Part shown: in pieces, positions 21,618-34,800 of the stretch | Layout of the letters: the number at the start of each line of letters is the position of its first letter | How positions within the stretch are numbered: position 1 is the stretch's first letter | Origin: Delphinapterus leucas | Lineage: Eukaryota > Chordata > Mammalia > Artiodactyla > Monodontidae | Assembly: GCF_002288925.2 (NCBI RefSeq) | Contig: NW_022098072.1 | Coordinates: forward strand, 19,707,658 to 19,771,657 | Length of the DNA: 64,000 nt | Reading direction: 5' to 3' | The notes under the pieces: generated by a model | The model's input: the letters and a program-made list of their open reading frames with translations, nothing else | What the model was told of the DNA's origin: nothing | The model's database searches: none | Translations under genes and position numbers: made by a program

Positions 21618-24600
21618 CTCTTAGCTTCTAGCCGAAATCACTGCGCACCCCGTACTTTTATTCTTTCTGTTTTGTCTGTTCTCTTTCTCTGTCATGCTTA
21701 ACCTTCTGGAATAAGGAACCCTCTTCTAATGTGTAACCTGCTCTTCAGTTTCTCTTGTCTTGGTGTTTGAATTCTGAGAGGGTGAATGAATCTGATGAGG
21801 ACATGGTGGTCGCAGCTGGTATCCTAAGTTACAGTGTCTCTCCAGCAGTAGAGTACTAGACTAGCGTCCATGAAAGATAAGTGGTAGAGATTTCTTATCA
21901 AGGCTGAGAAACTAGCCACAGAAGCATGGCCAGAAAGCTTTAGTCCACTCAGTTTTATACTTGTTCCCATTGCGAATATTGCTCTAGCTCTTTCCAAAAT
22001 CTGATCCACAAATTCTAATCAAGAAAAATGTCAAGTCTTTCTTGACACCTTACATTAAAGTTGATTGATATTGAGAAAAGATGAAATAATGAATACATGA
22101 ACCAACCTTGCTCACACAGCCAAGCGTTTGTGAGAATCATGGTGGATGAACACAGGAACAGCCATAGTTATGGTTTCTTTCTTTGTTTTGTTTTATTTGT
22201 TTTAAGACATCTGAGATATAAAAATGTCCTTTTAGAATAGCATTAGCCACCATTGATGGGAAATGGAATGCGTGATGTCTTTACAATCAACACACACATA
22301 CACACACAGCTAATTTCTTAATCTTTTAAGAACCGCTGTTGCATTTTGCCACCAATTACTGAAATAAATTGCTAGTTCTTGATTATTTTCCATTGATCTG
22401 TAAATTTTCCTTAATTCATAAAATCATCCACATTTTGCTAAGCGTTTCCATTTCCATAATATAAGATCAAAATCTGTCCTTCTTTGAAGCAAACAATTGC
22501 TACTTTTTTTAAGTCTTATTTGTAATCCTGAAATGCTAATTTTGCGCTCACTGCATTGCAAGAAGCACTGTTGCAGCAAATTATCTACTGCAAATTTGGG
22601 TCACATTATTCTGCCAAAAAACATAATGCCGAAAGAATTAGGCTGCAGAATTCAGCGGGGCGGAATTTTAGGAGCAGTCTCTAAGAATTAGGCTCATAAT
22701 CTTCACTGGAACAGGGAGGCAAGTAAGGAAATTGTCTGGAATTCTTTTGGGACAGTCAACAGTTCACTTTCCCTTGGGAGGGGCCGGTGAAGCTTCAGAG
22801 AAGGGTAGTTAGAGCAACGCATGGGAGACACGTTTTGTTTTAATATAGGGGGATTAAAATGATCTCTGAGACCCTGGGGCTCCCGTTTTTAATGCTGAGC
22901 ACTGGGGTAACAATCACAAGAGTGGACCCAGTGCTTTCATCTTCAAAGCCTTACTTACCACAACAAAATACTTTGCATTCCATCCCAGAAGATGGCTATA
23001 GAACAGGGGTTTTTGTCTCTTTATGATTCTGAAGGGTTATGCGTCTGAATCTTGATGGACTGCCTGTAGTGAATAAAATCAAGCAAGATGAATTTGTCAC
23101 AATCCCTGTGATACATGTTACACTTTGCATAGTGATCCAACTTTTTAAGCCTTTGATGAAAGGCACCTGATTCAATTTGAAAAAGCAGTTCATAATAATA
23201 TATATATGTATAATATATATCATATATACAATGTGTACATGTTTGTAATTATAAAGTTTAAGGTCAAACTGAGTTTAAACTTCCACAGCATACAGTTTTG
23301 AAAAATAGATAACTGGGAGCCAAGATAGGAATTAGTATTTGGAATACTTATAGTAGGTAAAGTCAGCAAGGGGAGAAAGACCATTACTTTTCACTTCCTG
23401 CAAGGAGTTATTGGGGTAGTTCTTTGAACATCCTGCAAAACCTGGGAGTCGCAGTGGCTTGAAGTTTAGCCAGTGACTTTGAGAGCTGATCCCAGCAGCC
23501 CATTAGTGTACATACAATACCTGTCTTCTCTGCAATCTTCATGCTTATTTATGTATTCCAAAGCTCTGCCACACTAGACATTCTCGTTTTTCAAATAGAG
23601 AAATAAACTGGTCACATCGCTTGCTGGATTCTTTTTTTTTTTTTTTAATTTTAAGAGTGTTATCTCTGCAACAATATCCTATTGTATTACAATAAACATG
23701 TACAGCTGCTGCATTTCTGTTAACTGATAGGATTTTGTGGTCATTTCATTTAGGGCTTGGGTTTCCTAATGGATTGTATTAGATACCAGTCTCCATCCTG
23801 CCATTTCTAAGAACTGCTGTAATAAGCCCCAGGGTGTTCCCCACTGAAGACAATAGCGAATAGCTACTTCTGTTCTTGTATCATTTGACAAAGTCTTTAG
23901 TCCTCATTATTAAAACTGTGGACTTTCTTAATCTTAGAAAGAGGGCAGAATTCTTCCCATCCCTACCTAAAAGATTTTCTGGCTAAATTCTACACTTTTA
24001 AATAATGAGAACTGGATGGAAAACAGTGAATAATGTGTATGCAGAACAGAATTTTGCCTTAGGTATAATGCAGAATCTAAAAAAACATGTAAAATTAACT
24101 ATGCTGTAAATTATGCTTTATAATGACAGCCCGCTTCTTGGTGGATAGCATGCTGGGATCTAAAAATGGTCTCTAAGTTGAACCCAAATCGCATGCATAA
24201 CTTTACAAAGAAAAATCCTAGTAGAAAAGGTAGCTAATTAGGAGCAGTATTCAGCTGACCTCTGTTTTGTGTCTGAGCAACACCTGCATTTGTGAATGTA
24301 ATTTGGACAGCTGTGCCTGTGCTTCCCCTGCTATCCTCGTCACAAATGCTTGGGGATAGAGGCAGGAACTGCTTTTCTGCTAAAAACAAGGACAAAAATA
24401 GCCCAGCTCTCAAAATGAAGGCCCACTGAAAACTGGCTCTTTAAATTTCATTTGCTTCTCAAACCTTTTTCCAGAGGTCTCTGTGTTTGTTTGATGGAGT
24501 AGGTTAAGAATGTCACATCTCTCTCTCCTAAACCCTGGTGCTGTGAAGTAAGGTGGGATGGACTGAAGCCAAGTTAACCCTTTATGCCATATAGGTTATA

Positions 24601-27600
24601 TCTTTAAACCAATTTAAAATTTAATTCGAAGAGTAGTTTGGATTACTGTAAGTATGTACGCTTTCTTCAGAATGCTTCTGCTAGAACTGTGAGTCACAGC
24701 TGTATTCATTTAAGGAACCTAACTACTAGCGTACACAATTCAGGATGTTGGCTCTAAGAAGTGTACAGTATTAATTCATAATCGTATTTCGTAGAATCCT
24801 TATCCCCATCAGGTTCAATTGCTGACTCAAAAGTGTTTGAAACAATGGGTAAGAAAAATACTTTTGTAGTCTATGGCATCAGCCGAACGATGGGATGTCA
24901 GTCTCATTACTTAATGCACTGGAGACTTTTCAGGGACCTAATAGCTCATTCTCTTCCCAGCCCCTTCTTGAGGCCAGAAGTAGAGAAGAACTTGAGAACA
25001 TTTCTAACCTAGTGATTTGCCTAGGAGTTGGAAAGTTGTAGACTCCTTAGTGGTTTTGCAAGCGATGCTGAAGTGTTTAGTCCAACTAATACCAGTTTTA
25101 CTCTGCACAATAACAGACACAAAAATATTTTTTCCTAAGGGAGTGATGCCTTGTAACCATTATCCCACTTAAAACAAGAGTAACAAACAAGGTCACAAAT
25201 AGTAGTCATTTCCAAATATCCTGTGTTTGATCTTTTTCCTTCTGCACAGGAAATATCCTGTTGTCTAAACTGATGCCCACAAATCAAGCAAGAAATCAAA
25301 ATTCAAGACAGGTGTCCAACGCAGGCAATGTAAAGAATGATTGTTTTCTTTCCTTGTTCAGATACCAAATTTATAGTGTTCTTTGTGGATTAGTGGCATC
25401 GATACTTTAATAATAGACACAAATTCCTAACAGTACCAAAGTTTGCTTCCTCGTTCTAGTTTTTCCATAACCTGAGACAAGAATAGATGGAAATACTTCT
25501 TCAATAGCACAGTGTTCCTGTTCCTCCACAGACTATAGGGGAGAGAAACCTATGTAGATAATAGATAAGGATGAATTAAAGATAAAAAGTTTCTATAGAT
25601 AGAAACAACGTTTGCAGATGATATCATTAAGATCTAACAACATGATAATAATAACAAATGTTCAACGCGGGGAATATTGTGTAATAAGCATTTCCTTTAC
25701 TTTCAAACTATGTCCCTGGATACACAGCATGTATCATATTATTTGGAGTTACATTTTATTTAGACTATTGGTCTTTTCATTAAACTTGAATATATCCTGG
25801 GGAAGATTCTCAGTTTCAAACTTCATTACACAACCTACTAGTGCAAAAGAAATGTGTAACAATTGCCTTGTTAATCTTGTGATTAACCTGTCTACTTTTT
25901 TTCCTTTAAACACCTGCAAGATTTAATTTGCAAAATGGCTATCATTCATGAAGGTTTAGGGAAGGACATTAAATTACTTGTAATTAATGTCCCCTGACTG
26001 CCTGAAGCTCAAGCCACAGACTTGCTTTTGCCAGTTGTTTGCAAATATTCTTGACTGACAGGAATGCTTAGGGAGCACTGGATTTCTTCCTGTGGATTCA
26101 CCGTGATTTTATGGGGTGCCAGTGAGCCTGTTGGGTCTGTCTACCTGCACCCTGCCCTGGGGGATGATTGCTTTGCTTCTGCAGTGTCTGTGCTGCAAGC
26201 CTGCCCACTGCCTGCACATAGCATGGCCTCTGCCTTTAATCTGCAGGCCAGTGGCTGAGTTAGTTCCCTTTTGGTTGCAGCAAACAGGGGTGTCCTCTGG
26301 AAGCTTTGGGGAAAGAACAACAAACCCACCTGTTTTCTTGTTCTCTCATATTTTGAAATATGGGATGGAATGTTGATGAGCTGCTGCAAATGAGAACCTA
26401 TGAAAAAAGCACCAGCAGAGGGGAGGGACGGTGTTAGTCCTTTGAAACACATTCAGGGTGGGGGGGTAGAACAGGAGAATTCTGGCCAGAGAAATAAGAT
26501 GCAGGTCAGGTTAAAGTGATGCCTGGGCTCTTGAAGAAAGGCAGAAAGTGTCCCAGGACAGAGCTTCTGCAGGCCAGGTGGGACACAATGCCCTAGGAAG
26601 CCATCGATCAGAAGCCTGGGGGAGAGGCATGTGATCTTGTGTTTACCAGAACACTTGACCACCACTTGGGAAACACTGGTCTAAGGAATTCCCAGAACAC
26701 AAACAGAATGGGGCAAGCGAGTTTGTACTGAAAGAAAGGAATAGCAGCCACGTCTAGTTTTGAATGGGCTACATTTGGGGAGGTTGTGGGGGAAACAGAG
26801 AAATAAGTTTAATCTATTACCCAGAATAGATGTCAACTTCTGAGTAACACTAGATATTTTAGATTAAATGTGAAGAGATGATTAAAACTCCAAATAGCTT
26901 CAAGCCCCAATACTATTTCTTTCCAATGAGCAGAAGGAAGAGGGAGTACTTTTCATAGAACTGAATCTGGTCACCTGGAGAGCAATACACAGGGCTATTG
27001 ACACAGATGCTTGAATGTTAATTTCGGTCAGTCTCTGGCCATCCCGGTGATAGCTCCTGCTATACACTTAAAGCAAGTTTTTCTCATCTGAACTGCCGGT
27101 AATTATCCAATCCATCTCAAAGGCACGCTCCCTTTTAACATTAAGCACAGTGTCAGATTGCATCAGCCGCATTGTGCTCTGGTGACTGGGCTGCAGAGTG
27201 ATGAATGTGCTTGCTTCGAGTTCATAGTCTGGTGTCTGTTTGGGTAGTGGGCAGTTCAGGGAAACAGGTGATCAGGAAGGGATCTAGTTGTCTGGGACCT
27301 GCATTCTCCTTATTGATCCAGTCGTTGTCTTGCCGACTTTCTCACCTTGCTGCTAACAGTGTTCAGGTTTATCTGAAGAATGAGCTTTTAAAGAATTATC
27401 TAACGGGTCATTTTCATGTGCTTCTCCAGTCATGAGCTACGTGCAGCACAGAGTCTCTTTGTGCCTGATTTTAAAAGGAAGGTGTCCTGAGACCTTACTA
27501 GTAATGACTAGAGGGGAGAGAAGATTCTAAGAGTGCTTAGTGCACTGTCTAGATAAACCAAGAGAGATGATTGTGCATTTTCATGGGATTGTAGTTATGC

Positions 27601-29307
27601 TCTGTTAATTCAAAGGCTTTGTTAAAAACGTTAACTGTCTAAAAAAGTGCGTGCATAAGACAGGCCAGGTGGCTTGCTATGAGATATTTTAAGATAGTAG
27701 TTTGAGTCCAGAATTTCTCTCATATACTTTTTCAGTGTCTGGTCATAAAACCTAGTACACCCAAGAGGGCCATATGCAGGAGATGCAAACTATAGGCACA
27801 CTCGTGTTTATTTTTATTTCTCCCCCATCTCAGCACCTCTGGATAGCTTTTGTACACATAAGCAAAAGTGTGAGCTGGGCAAGCCAAGTGCAATTCTTTG
27901 TTCCTTGGGCTCTTTGCTCTTTGTTCTTATTATCACAGATCAGGAAGGAATAAAGAAAATCTTGCTACAGAAGGCCACTTAATTTCTGCCCCAGCCGCTC
28001 AGACTGAGAATGGGAAATTCCCTAAGTTACAATCCACTCATAGGGTGGCCATGCACACAGCGGAATCTAATGTCTCCTGACAGACTGCCTTTGGAGGTTA
28101 CAAAGCCAGTCTGTTGCATTCTCTGTAAACACAGGCTGTGGGCCAGAGTGGGGCACTACTACAAGCTCTAGAAGGCAGATCAATGGTTTAATGAATCCAT
28201 AAAAGATGCTTGAACTCTGTGCAATTTACTGAGCACTCTAGTTAAATGAAACTCCTGTAGTCTTTAACAAAGATAGAGATAATCAACGGCTGGAGATAGA
28301 AGCCAGTGTCCAGTAATCACAACCTCCCAGAATTTGTGTTGTTGTCTCATTGCTAACAGAGGGTTAGTCAGGTCCAGCCTTTGGAGCGCACCACATCTAT
28401 ATTGATATTTTCTGAATGTTTGAGCTGAATTTGGCCCGGAGATGACATAAGTGTAGTAGTGTTACTTCTGTGAGAACTATTTGTAAAAGCTATGGAATAT
28501 TAATTAAATTAACATTTTCTTAAGGCAGTGAGATTAAGCTTAAGAATGGTGAGCTTGACATGTGTTGTCTTTGTAAGGCATCCTGATGATGAAAAGTAAA
28601 TAGGTGAATAAAATTCTTTCTTGATTAAGTCCTCAAAATGTCAAATTGCATAGTGTTAAAAGAGCCCTGATTAATCCTTCTGTGGTAAAATATTCCTCAT
28701 TAGTTTGCTATGGTTAAGGGTTAACCTCTCCTATTATAAATTCAGATATTAATGTATTTTCTGCTTAACTCATCTTCTAATAGAAGAAAATACAGTTAGT
28801 AGATATATATTTTTTACTTCCAAATGTGCCTTGGAAACATTACACTGATTTATGAGAGAGCTTTGGAAGCATGTAGAAAAATTCCTTCATAAATATGTTG
28901 AAATGTATTTAAAAGTATTTAACCATTTTTGACTGTGGAAAAACAACTGCCTTGACTTTGAAATTATTATTTTTTTCCACAGAGATAGTAGAATTTATGA
29001 CATAAATGAAAGACTTTGCATCCAATTTTTGTCACACAAACTTAAACTGAGTGTTTCACTTTCTTAACTAGCTAATTAGTATAAAGAGAGCAGGCTTCTA
29101 CCCCAATAAGTATATTTTGGGGGTTCAGTGTGTAATAGGAGTTTTGAGGTATGATGACTGCTAGTCTGCTTCACAGGCCTTTGCCAAACATTCCGTGATA
29201 AAGTGGTGATTTCTATATGGATCCAATAAATGATGTGTTATCTTGTATTCTGTTCTGATAGAATGATTTCATATTACTTAAAATATGGCGAGCAGTTCTG
29301 TGACTGC
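21618..29307. other. Repeat-poor intronic block
   Basis: Over about 7.7 kb I recognise no CHR SINE, L1 or clear MIR. Only short simple repeats stand out: CA at 22291..22308, TA at about 23197..23229 and T14 at about 23632..23646. The frames of 60-104 codons here show no domains. Such blocks in developmental genes often hold constrained noncoding elements, but conservation cannot be seen from one sequence. Confidence 0.45.
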
Positions 29308-29354
29308 ACATCCAACTCTTTTTTTTTTTTTTTTTTTTTTACATCCAACTCTTT
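29308..29354 (-). mobile_element. Tail-only retroinsertion: poly-T between direct repeats
   Basis: A run of T (29319..29340) is flanked by the exact 14-bp repeat ACATCCAACTCTTT at 29308..29321 and 29341..29354. This is the footprint of an L1-mediated insertion in which only the poly-A tail was copied, in antisense orientation. No element body is present. Confidence 0.8.
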
Positions 29355-29594
29355 ATAAGAAGAACCTTTGAAGGCCCTGACCCTTTCTGTGGTCATTTGT
29401 AGGATTGTATGTGTCATAAGTTGGAGCAATTTAAGTTGTTGGTTTTAAAGGATTTAGAGATACAGAGACCCAGGAGTAGGTGAGATAAAGCTGGGCAAGT
29501 AGCTAAAGACAAGGGGGATTTGTCCAACCAGAGATGAGTGCCTCTGTGCTGCTCTTTTGTTTGTTTTTAAGAGAGAGAAAAAAAAACCCTTGTT

Positions 29595-30240
29595 ACTTAT
29601 TCATCCATTCATTCTTAGAAAATAAAGTGAAAAGATATATTAAGCTCTTATAATGTGCTAGGTACTGTTTTAGGTTTGGTGGACACATCATTGAACAAGA
29701 GAAAAATCCCTGCCTTAAAGGGACTTGCATTCCATTCTCTAAGGAAGATGGATAATATACAGGTTAAAAATATGTATACATCTAACACAATTTCAGGTAG
29801 TGATAAATGCTATGAAGAAAAAGCAGGGTGAGGGGATGGCTAGTGACGAGGTGCTGTTTTGTATCTGATGGTCACAGAAGTTATCTTTGAGGAGGTGATG
29901 TGTGGGTAGGGACAGGATGAAGTGAGGGAGCTAGTCAAGTGAAGAGCTTGTAGCAGAGGGTTCCAGAGAGGAGGGGGAGCAAGTGGAAGGCGGAGGTCCT
30001 CAGGCAGGAACAGGCTGGGCATTTTTGAGCGACAGCAAGGTCAGAGTGTCTGGAGTTGAATGATCAAGGTGGTTAGGGGCCAGATCGTGCAGGCTGGAGA
30101 GGTAATAGTTCGGATTTCATTCTAAGTGTGATGGCAGCTATTCGGAGGTGTTGAGTAGGGTACGTGACATGACCTGATTTTTGTTGTTGATTGGATCTCT
30201 GTCATAATACGTTTAAGATCCTGGATGGAAAGGGGATTTG
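29595..30240 (-). repeat. Ancient interspersed repeat, L2-like end
   Basis: It starts 'cattcattctta', then 'gtgctaggtactgttttagg', 'aaaaatccctgccttaaagg', 'ggtagtgataaatgctatgaag', 'gcaggaacaggctgggcat', 'tgacatgacctgattttt'. This is a widespread old mammalian repeat in antisense orientation; the exact family name is uncertain. Confidence 0.6.
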
Positions 30241-30381
30241 GAGAGTAAGAAAGGCAACAGCATTCCCATCAAAGTTGGGTGTGTCTGGCAATAGAAAACT
30301 AAAAATATCATATTCACTGAATTATTCATTGGTAGTTATGAAACATTTCCCAGTAGCAAAAGTATGTTGAACCAATTTAGG

Positions 30382-30411
30382 TTTCTTTTTCTTTCTTTCT
30401 TTCTTTCTTTT
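30382..30411. repeat. (CTTT)n microsatellite
   Basis: Seven or so CTTT units. It begins about 140 bp beyond the end of the ancient repeat at 29595..30240. Confidence 0.9.
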
Positions 30412-30744
30412 GGCAAACTGTGGGAAGAAATGAACGGAGGATGGACGTTGCTGGTTAAATGTTCTGACACAGCAATTTTCTTTCTGTAGGGTTGACAGGG
30501 CTTGCTTCCAACCTAGTGGGGAGGTTTAGGCCTCAGGAGGCAAGCTCAAGCTCCACGCAGAACCCAACTCTTGCTCTGGGAGACCTATAGCATATGCTGG
30601 TCTTCTCAAGCTCTACCCCTCAAAGTGGCATGAGGCAAAGGAGATGGTAACTTTGAAGGGGCCATCTTTGGATTAAATCATTCTAAAGTTTATTTTATTC
30701 TAAGAGTAGACCTAATTTGGTGATTATATACTTCTAGGGTGTAT

Positions 30745-31240
30745 CAGGATTTTTAACGCAAATAACAGAAGATCCAACTCAAACTGATTTAATCAATGAA
30801 ACGCATCTTTTATCTGATGAAACTGTAGAGTCCTAAGCTACAGTATGCTTCAGGGTAGGTTGGTCCTGCAGTGCAGTGATCTTATCATGGTCTTATTTCT
30901 TCCCATCTCTGTATTCTTCTGTATAGAGTGTTGGCCATATTACAATGCAAGCTCCCCAGAGGCCATGGGATGGCTGCTAGCAGCAATCAGGGCTATATGC
31001 CTCCTTGTTCACATCCAATAGAAGACAGAGTGCCTGTGCCCTAGCATTCTGAGCAGGAGCCTTGAAATTCACACTCATTGTCTGTGCTTAGATCACATGC
31101 TCATGCCTGAATTTGGCATATGACCAGGGCAGTGGATGTTTGAATTAGCCTGAGCCAATCAGGGCTTCCTTCTGACATTGGAGTTGGGCTCATTTTCCTC
31201 TAAAGCCCATGGGAAGCTGCATGGGGGAAGAGAAGCTACC
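30745..31240. repeat. Old interspersed repeat, family uncertain
   Basis: 'aacagaagatccaactcaaactg', 'ccatgggatggctgctagcag' and 'cctgagccaatcagggcttcc' resemble a known old mammalian element. The same general type appears at 52560..52960. I cannot name it. Confidence 0.4.
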
Positions 31241-31974
31241 AGAATGAAAATCTGGAAACTGTTTAAACAAGGAAGAGGTCAGAGTGTTGGCTGACGGTAG
31301 GTGCCAGCAAATGTCCACTAGAGAGGAGAGGTGATCTCATGAGGTTGAATTCTTTACACAGTGAATGTGTCATGCCCATCGACTTTTGTCATGTGGAAGG
31401 ACTTTGAAACCCATGTGTGGATTGAAAGATAAAAACGTGGTTAACATTCATCATAGGGCCCTTAGATGAACTACCTCTTCTACCCAGGACCAGCTGCTTT
31501 GACAAACCCGATAATTAGAATGTTGGTTTTAGTGCCAGGACCAAAGTGCTGACTCTTTCTATTCTTTTTGGAGTCTATAGAACATGAGATCGCACAGAGC
31601 TAAGACAAAGGGATTGGAGTTAGCTGTTAGATATACTCATTTAGGAAGAGGAACAAGGGTGCAGTCAGAACAGCAGATAACCCAGCATGTAGTTTCATCA
31701 GTGTAAGTGGCTTGGGAGATGTTGGCCAAGGACCATATTGGATGTGGGGAGGCAGATGCCTGGGACTAGATGGGTGATGGGATGAGGCTACTGTTCCCCA
31801 TCAAGAGTTAGCCTGCTCGCCCACCTTTAAGGCACTTTCTGTGTGGCTGAAAACTGTGTCTGCTAAACAGAAGGGAAAGGAGAGTGTTCAAACAAATTGT
31901 GATTTCGTCTGAGGCTGAATACATCAAGTTCAGGTGGCCAAAAGAGCAGAGACCTTGGAGGCTGCAGCTTTCAC
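31241..31974. other. Unclassified intronic sequence
   Basis: Nothing recognised. Confidence 0.35.
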
Positions 31975-32335
31975 AGTAATTAATTAATTAATTCAACAAA
32001 TATTTGTCAGGCAGCTACTATGTGCCAGACACTGCGCTAGTCATTGGAACTATAGTGGCAAAAAACAACAGCAAAAAAACTCCTGGTTCCTGCCCTCACG
32101 AAGCTTACACTCCGGTGGGGGACAGCTATTTATTTAAATAATAACACAGATGTGAAATTGCCACTGTGGCCACTGTGGGCACAGTGCTGTGAGGGCCTCT
32201 TATAGGGAGATTTGACTAATCAGGAGATCTGAAAGTTTCCCTGAGGAAGTCGTGCTTGAACTGAAATCTGAGAGGCGAAGGTGTGTTAAGTAGGGGAAGA
32301 GGGGAAGGAAGAGCTTATTGGGCTGAGAACACAGC
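31975..32335 (-). repeat. Ancient interspersed repeat, L2-like end
   Basis: After a short TTAA repeat it reads 'attcaacaaatatttgtc', 'actatgtgccagacactgcgctag', 'ctgccctcacgaagcttacactcc', 'ccctgaggaagtcgtgcttgaactg'. Same kind as the repeat at 29.6 kb, antisense. Confidence 0.6.
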
Positions 32336-33469
32336 AACATGATTTCCAATCCTGGCCCTGATTTGCTCCTTCTTTGCTCATTTCAAGTTCTTTGGGAAGG
32401 GTTGGAATTTTACCTGCAAACAAGAAAAGAATGGAACAAATGAACATTCCCTAGAACCGTAATCTCACTTATCTCGTTGTTTGTGTGTCCATTTAGTCAT
32501 TCATTCATTCTTTCATTCATTCTACCGACCTTTGGAGATTCGTTGCTTGCCTGCTAGCCTCTGCCTTCCTTGACTCTTCACTCAACTTCATAATTACAGA
32601 GTTAGCACGTTAGTACTCATTCATTTCAGGGAGTAAACTGACAGCTTGTAACTCCTGGAGGTAAAAGCATTTTGTAAACAAATAATAATAATAAAAATAA
32701 TGATAACAGTAAGAACCCAAGTGTTTTTAGTTATCAAATGTATCAGAAAAGCAACAGTGACCACAGAGAAAAGATTGGGTAAAAATGCCCTGATTTGAGA
32801 GAGAGAAATAGTGTCATTATCGTCTGACAAATGTTGTTAGATGGTTGAAAATAGATGGGGTAAACTACTTTAAGATGGAAAGATTTCCCCCCAAGCCCCC
32901 ACGATGCTGAGTGCGGACAGAGATGTGGTTTTGTTATAGAGAGAAACTATAGAGCTATGTTAATATTAATGTGAGGGCAGACAGGAAGTTTGGGTGACGA
33001 TAAACTCCACCAAAGAGGAATGCTTAATTGACACTCTGGTCCCCAGACCAGACAACTGTGATAAAATGGAAACAGAGCAGCACGTCTTCTGGCATGCGAA
33101 CAGAGGGCGCTTCTCACGGCACACTGGTGTGGCGGGAAGGGAGGAATCTCTGCCCTTTCTTTGGATTCTTTGTTTCAGCCTGGTATTTCATTGAGTGCCT
33201 AGGATCAGAATGACAAAGTCATAGGCATGTGGTGATAAATAAAAAGGCAGGTAAGTAAATCAGATTGAATATTCCTGGGTTTTAACTGGGTGATATGGAC
33301 ATGGCTATTCTAAATGAAAGGGGTCTCCATCACTCTTCAGGATGCCAGATGGAAGAGATGACCCTTATCAAGCTTAACCATACCTGCACCTGCCTCAGAT
33401 GACTGTGAATGGAAACCACAGTACAGTTCAGCTGGAGTCAGTGCCCCCCTTTCCAGTTCCAGTAACTTC
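32336..33469. other. Unclassified intronic sequence with an AATAAT patch
   Basis: It holds (TTCA)n-like 'tcattcattcattctttcattcattc' at about 32498..32523 and an AATAAT-rich patch at about 32680..32705. The candidate CTCF core at 33097..33112 is listed separately. Confidence 0.4.
33097..33112 (+). promoter_or_regulatory. Candidate CTCF core motif
   Basis: CGAACAGAGGGCGCTT contains CAGAGGGCGCT, which fits the 3' half of the CTCF consensus (CAGRGGGCGCT) exactly. The 5' half is weaker. Confidence 0.35.
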
Positions 33470-34110
33470 TGAAAACTACGTATAGTGACAGTCATTTCCA
33501 AAAGAGGCTGATTTTAAAACTGTGATGAAAATGGCTAACAGCAGGCTGAAGGTTAAAGTAAAAAACTTAAAAACCATAAAATCTGCCTGGAGGCTATTTA
33601 AGCAAACTGTTTTCGAGGCACAGATGGTTCATATACCTCTGAGCCAAAAACAAAAAAGGAAAAAAAGGGACAGTAAAGCTGGCGTGATTAAGCAGACAAG
33701 TATGAAAGTTTTATTAGTACTAAAAAGGCATCCTTTAGAAAAGTGAAAAATCTGTCTCCAGAAACTCAGAAGACATGTTAAAGACCAGCGGGGAGTGGAG
33801 AGGGCAAGAAGATGACATTTCAAAAAGCAACCAAAGATGGCGAAAACACACAGTGTGTTTATGTACCTTGGGTATCAGAAACTGTGCTCTAAGGAGATCA
33901 GAAAGCAGTGAGAGAGAAAGACATAGTATGTGGAGAGTTGGGCTTCCCTGTCCTATATTTTTGATGCAAAACAGTTTTCATAGGGATTTGCTGCAACTTA
34001 AATGGTGATTTGAATCTCCAAGAATCTCCAAGAAAAATCAGCGGAAGCAAATTTGAGAAGCTTAAGTGCCGTGAATCAGAAGGTCCAAAGCACATGAAGG
34101 AAATAAATTA
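33470..34110 (+). pseudogene. Degraded coding-like remnant, origin uncertain
   Basis: Two sense frames in different phases follow one another: 33522..33746 (74 codons, lysine-rich, with KQKRKKRDSKAG) and 33775..34008 (77 codons, with SERERHSMWRVGLPCP). Together they read like one frameshifted old protein segment. The basic, tryptophan-containing composition suggests a remnant of retroelement coding sequence, but I do not recognise the family with confidence. No splice sites or start context support a host gene. Confidence 0.3.
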
Positions 34111-34800
34111 CGATGTTACTGTTAGTGTTATTAAAAATTGTAAGCATACCTGAGAACTGGGAAATCACTGGCTGGGAGGGACTTCAGCCTCTTTTGAGGG
34201 TACCCATGAGTGCTTAAGGATGCAATCCTCCAAGTGTATTGGTCTGCGCCTGCAGTGCAGGGGCATACACGTATACATACACAGAAAATTGCTGGATTTT
34301 AGGTGGGTGAGCTTCTGTTATCATAATTTTGAGAGAAGTCAGACTCCGATCACAAAACAATACAGAGTTTGTAGGGTCACCATTTGAGAAGCCTCCTCTG
34401 AGGAAAAAGATAGTACTTGTGTCTTGGGTTAACGTTCAATATAAACCTAACTAAAAATGGCCAAATACGGCCTTGCAAAAAGTAAGGTAGATTTGGATTT
34501 TCAAAAATCCAAATAATTCACTTAGAGTTTTGGCTGACTCCCTCTGAAGGGACCCTTGAGGAAAATAAATAACTGAAGGCAAGGAATAAAGCCTTGCCTT
34601 GGATTAAGAACCTAGGTAAGGAGCGGATGCTATTCCTCAGAGTACAGTTAAATTAATAGCATACCATCCCAGGGGGTTATTATTAAGAGTAGTGTCACTT
34701 AATATACTGATTGCTTATTTGGAAGTAGATGTCAGGAAGGAGGAGAAGTTTGTTGTTTTCTCTAAGTTGCTTTCATTTGAAAAACCACAGAGGAATATCT

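Noticed and set aside
25612..25926. 104-codon + frame in unique sequence
   Set aside because: AT-rich, leucine/isoleucine-rich translation with no domain, splice signals or recognisable homology. Expected by chance.
31979..31996. Short TTAA repeat as a CRISPR-like or piggyBac target array
   Set aside because: It is a four-unit TTAA microsatellite at the edge of an ancient repeat. No spacers or transposon ends are present.
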